Assembly: GCA_030748485.1 (NCBI GenBank)
Contig: JASMLW010000325.1
Location: forward strand, 1-32,715
Length of the DNA stretch: 32,715 nucleotides
From: Pirellulaceae bacterium
Lineage (GTDB): Bacteria > Planctomycetota > Planctomycetia > Pirellulales > Pirellulaceae
Reading direction: 5' to 3'
Shown: in pieces, positions 31,859-32,715 of the stretch
How the letters are laid out: every line of letters starts with the position of its first letter
Numbering within the stretch: the stretch's first letter is position 1
Position numbers and translations under genes: made by a program
The notes under the pieces: model-generated
Seen by the model: only the letters and a program-made list of their open reading frames with translations
The model's database searches: none
What the model was told of the DNA's origin: nothing

Positions 31859-32715
31859 ATGAATAGCCAGTTTGACCGCCGAACGCTGCTGCGGACCGGA
31901 GCCCTGGCGTCGATCTCTTGGCGCGGAATGCGAGCCGACGAAAGGCCGGTGAAGTTCCCGCCCACGCGAGCCATTACGCGGGGGCCTCGCAAGCATTGGT
32001 TCGGCTACTACGACAAGCTGCAGTTCGATCCGACCTCTCGGTACGTGTTGGGAATGGAGGTCGAGTTTGAGCACCGTTCGCCGACCGGTGACGACGTTGT
32101 CCGCGTCGGTATGGTCGACCTCCAAGACAACGACCGCTGGATCGAGTTGGGAAAGAGCCGGGCTTGGTGCTGGCAGCAAGGCTGCATGTTGCAATGGGTT
32201 CCGGGCGCCAAGTCGCAAGTAATTTGGAACGATCGGCAGGGCGACTCGTTCGTCTCGCGAATCATGGATGTCGAGACTCGCCAGTTGCGGACGGTGGCGA
32301 GCCCCGTTTATACGGTCAGCCCCAACGGACGCGAAGCGATGACGGCCGACTTCCGCCGCATCCAGGATGTGCGTCCCGGATACGGTTACGCGGGACTGGC
32401 CGATCCGCACGCCGACGATTTGGCTCCCCGCGATTCGGGCGTGTTTCACGTCGACCTCACGACCGGACGGTCCCGGCTCGTCGTGTCGCTAGCCGACATA
32501 GCCCGTCTCGGCGAGATTCCGAATCAGCAACTCGGCATTAAGCACTACTTCAATCATCTGCTCTTTAGTCCCGAGGGCTCGCGTTTTATCGCCCTGCACC
32601 GTTGGCGATATCCCAACGGTACTCGACTCAGCCGCATGATCACGGCGCGGCCGGACGGCAGCGATCTGCGAGTCGTCATTCCCAACGGCTACGTGTCGCA
32701 CTTCATTTGGCGCGA
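31859..32715 (+). CDS. Tat-exported protein, probably beta-propeller, cut by the right edge
   Basis: The frame is open from the ATG at 31859 to the end of the window (285 codons). It starts with a twin-arginine-type signal (FDRRTLLRTGALAS). It continues with ITRGPRKHWFGYYDKLQFDP and a series of short strand-loop units (GMVDLQDNDRWIELG, VIWNDRQGDSFVSRIMDVE, YTVSPNGREAM, HLLFSPEGSRFIALHRW). This is the rhythm of TolB-like or oligogalacturonate-lyase-like propellers. I know similar planctomycete proteins only as hypotheticals. It lies 47 bases after the DUF1501 stop on the same strand and may belong to that transcript. The C-terminal part is missing, so the repeat count and any active site cannot be judged. 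Confidence 0.85.
   Translation, partial: MNSQFDRRTLLRTGALASISWRGMRADERPVKFPPTRAITRGPRKHWFGYYDKLQFDPTSRYVLGMEVEFEHRSPTGDDVVRVGMVDLQDNDRWIELGKSRAWCWQQGCMLQWVPGAKSQVIWNDRQGDSFVSRIMDVETRQLRTVASPVYTVSPNGREAMTADFRRIQDVRPGYGYAGLADPHADDLAPRDSGVFHVDLTTGRSRLVVSLADIARLGEIPNQQLGIKHYFNHLLFSPEGSRFIALHRWRYPNGTRLSRMITARPDGSDLRVVIPNGYVSHFIWR

Noticed and set aside
1..32715. mobile element, prophage, CRISPR or defence system
   Set aside because: No transposase, integrase, phage, nuclease or regularly spaced repeat array was seen. The tandem repeats present are two- or three-copy slippage-type repeats.

Overview
The window is GC-rich bacterial DNA that looks like a member of the Planctomycetota, most likely a free-living Pirellulales-type organism. 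The evidence is the gene content. There are two copies of the DUF1549/DUF1553 plus DUF1501 gene pair, one of them carrying the planctomycete-type cytochrome c domain. There are also two exported sulfatases, a very large exported PQQ-type beta-propeller protein and several Tat-exported proteins. Genes sit on both strands in short clusters. I found no tRNA, rRNA, CRISPR array, transposase or phage gene.

Layout. Positions 1-66 hold the tail of a gene cut by the edge. A small secreted protein (164-445) follows, with a strong intrinsic terminator. A membrane protein with an embedded spermidine-synthase-like domain (574-2778, minus) and a 521-base gene-free stretch come next. An exported isochorismatase-family hydrolase (3300-4229) meets a minus-strand cluster tail to tail: a reductase/epimerase-type NAD(P) protein, a PSD1-DUF1549-DUF1553 protein and a DUF1501 protein (9041 down to 4230). 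A radical SAM/SPASM enzyme (9162-10220) is divergent from that cluster and convergent with two translationally coupled sulfatases (13234 down to 10263).

A plus-strand exported protein with repeated secretin N-domain-like units (13501-15117) and a 1288-residue PQQ-propeller/malectin protein with a Rossmann-like insert (15313-19179) each have a recognisable TAGAAT-type promoter. A Na/phosphate cotransporter (19363-21045, minus) precedes a 329-base gene-free stretch with inverted repeats.

The most informative region is the seven-gene minus-strand operon 27817 down to 21375: aldo/keto reductase, Zn-alcohol dehydrogenase, TIM-barrel epimerase, UxaE-type tagaturonate epimerase, FucU-type mutarotase, SDR oxidoreductase and L-fuconolactonase-type amidohydrolase. 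Read as chemistry, six of the seven enzymes form a continuous non-phosphorylating route from L-galactose to D-mannonate: mutarotation, oxidation to the lactone, lactone opening, C5 oxidation of L-galactonate to D-tagaturonate, epimerisation to D-fructuronate, and reduction to D-mannonate. L-galactose is a component of red-algal and other marine polysaccharides, which suits a sulfatase-rich planctomycete. Mannonate dehydratase, later Entner-Doudoroff enzymes, a transporter and a regulator are not in the window.

The right end carries the second DUF1549/DUF1553 plus DUF1501 pair (28064-31811). It is followed by a Tat-exported, probably beta-propeller protein cut by the edge.

All family assignments come from reading motifs and from memory of family sequences; no database search was run.
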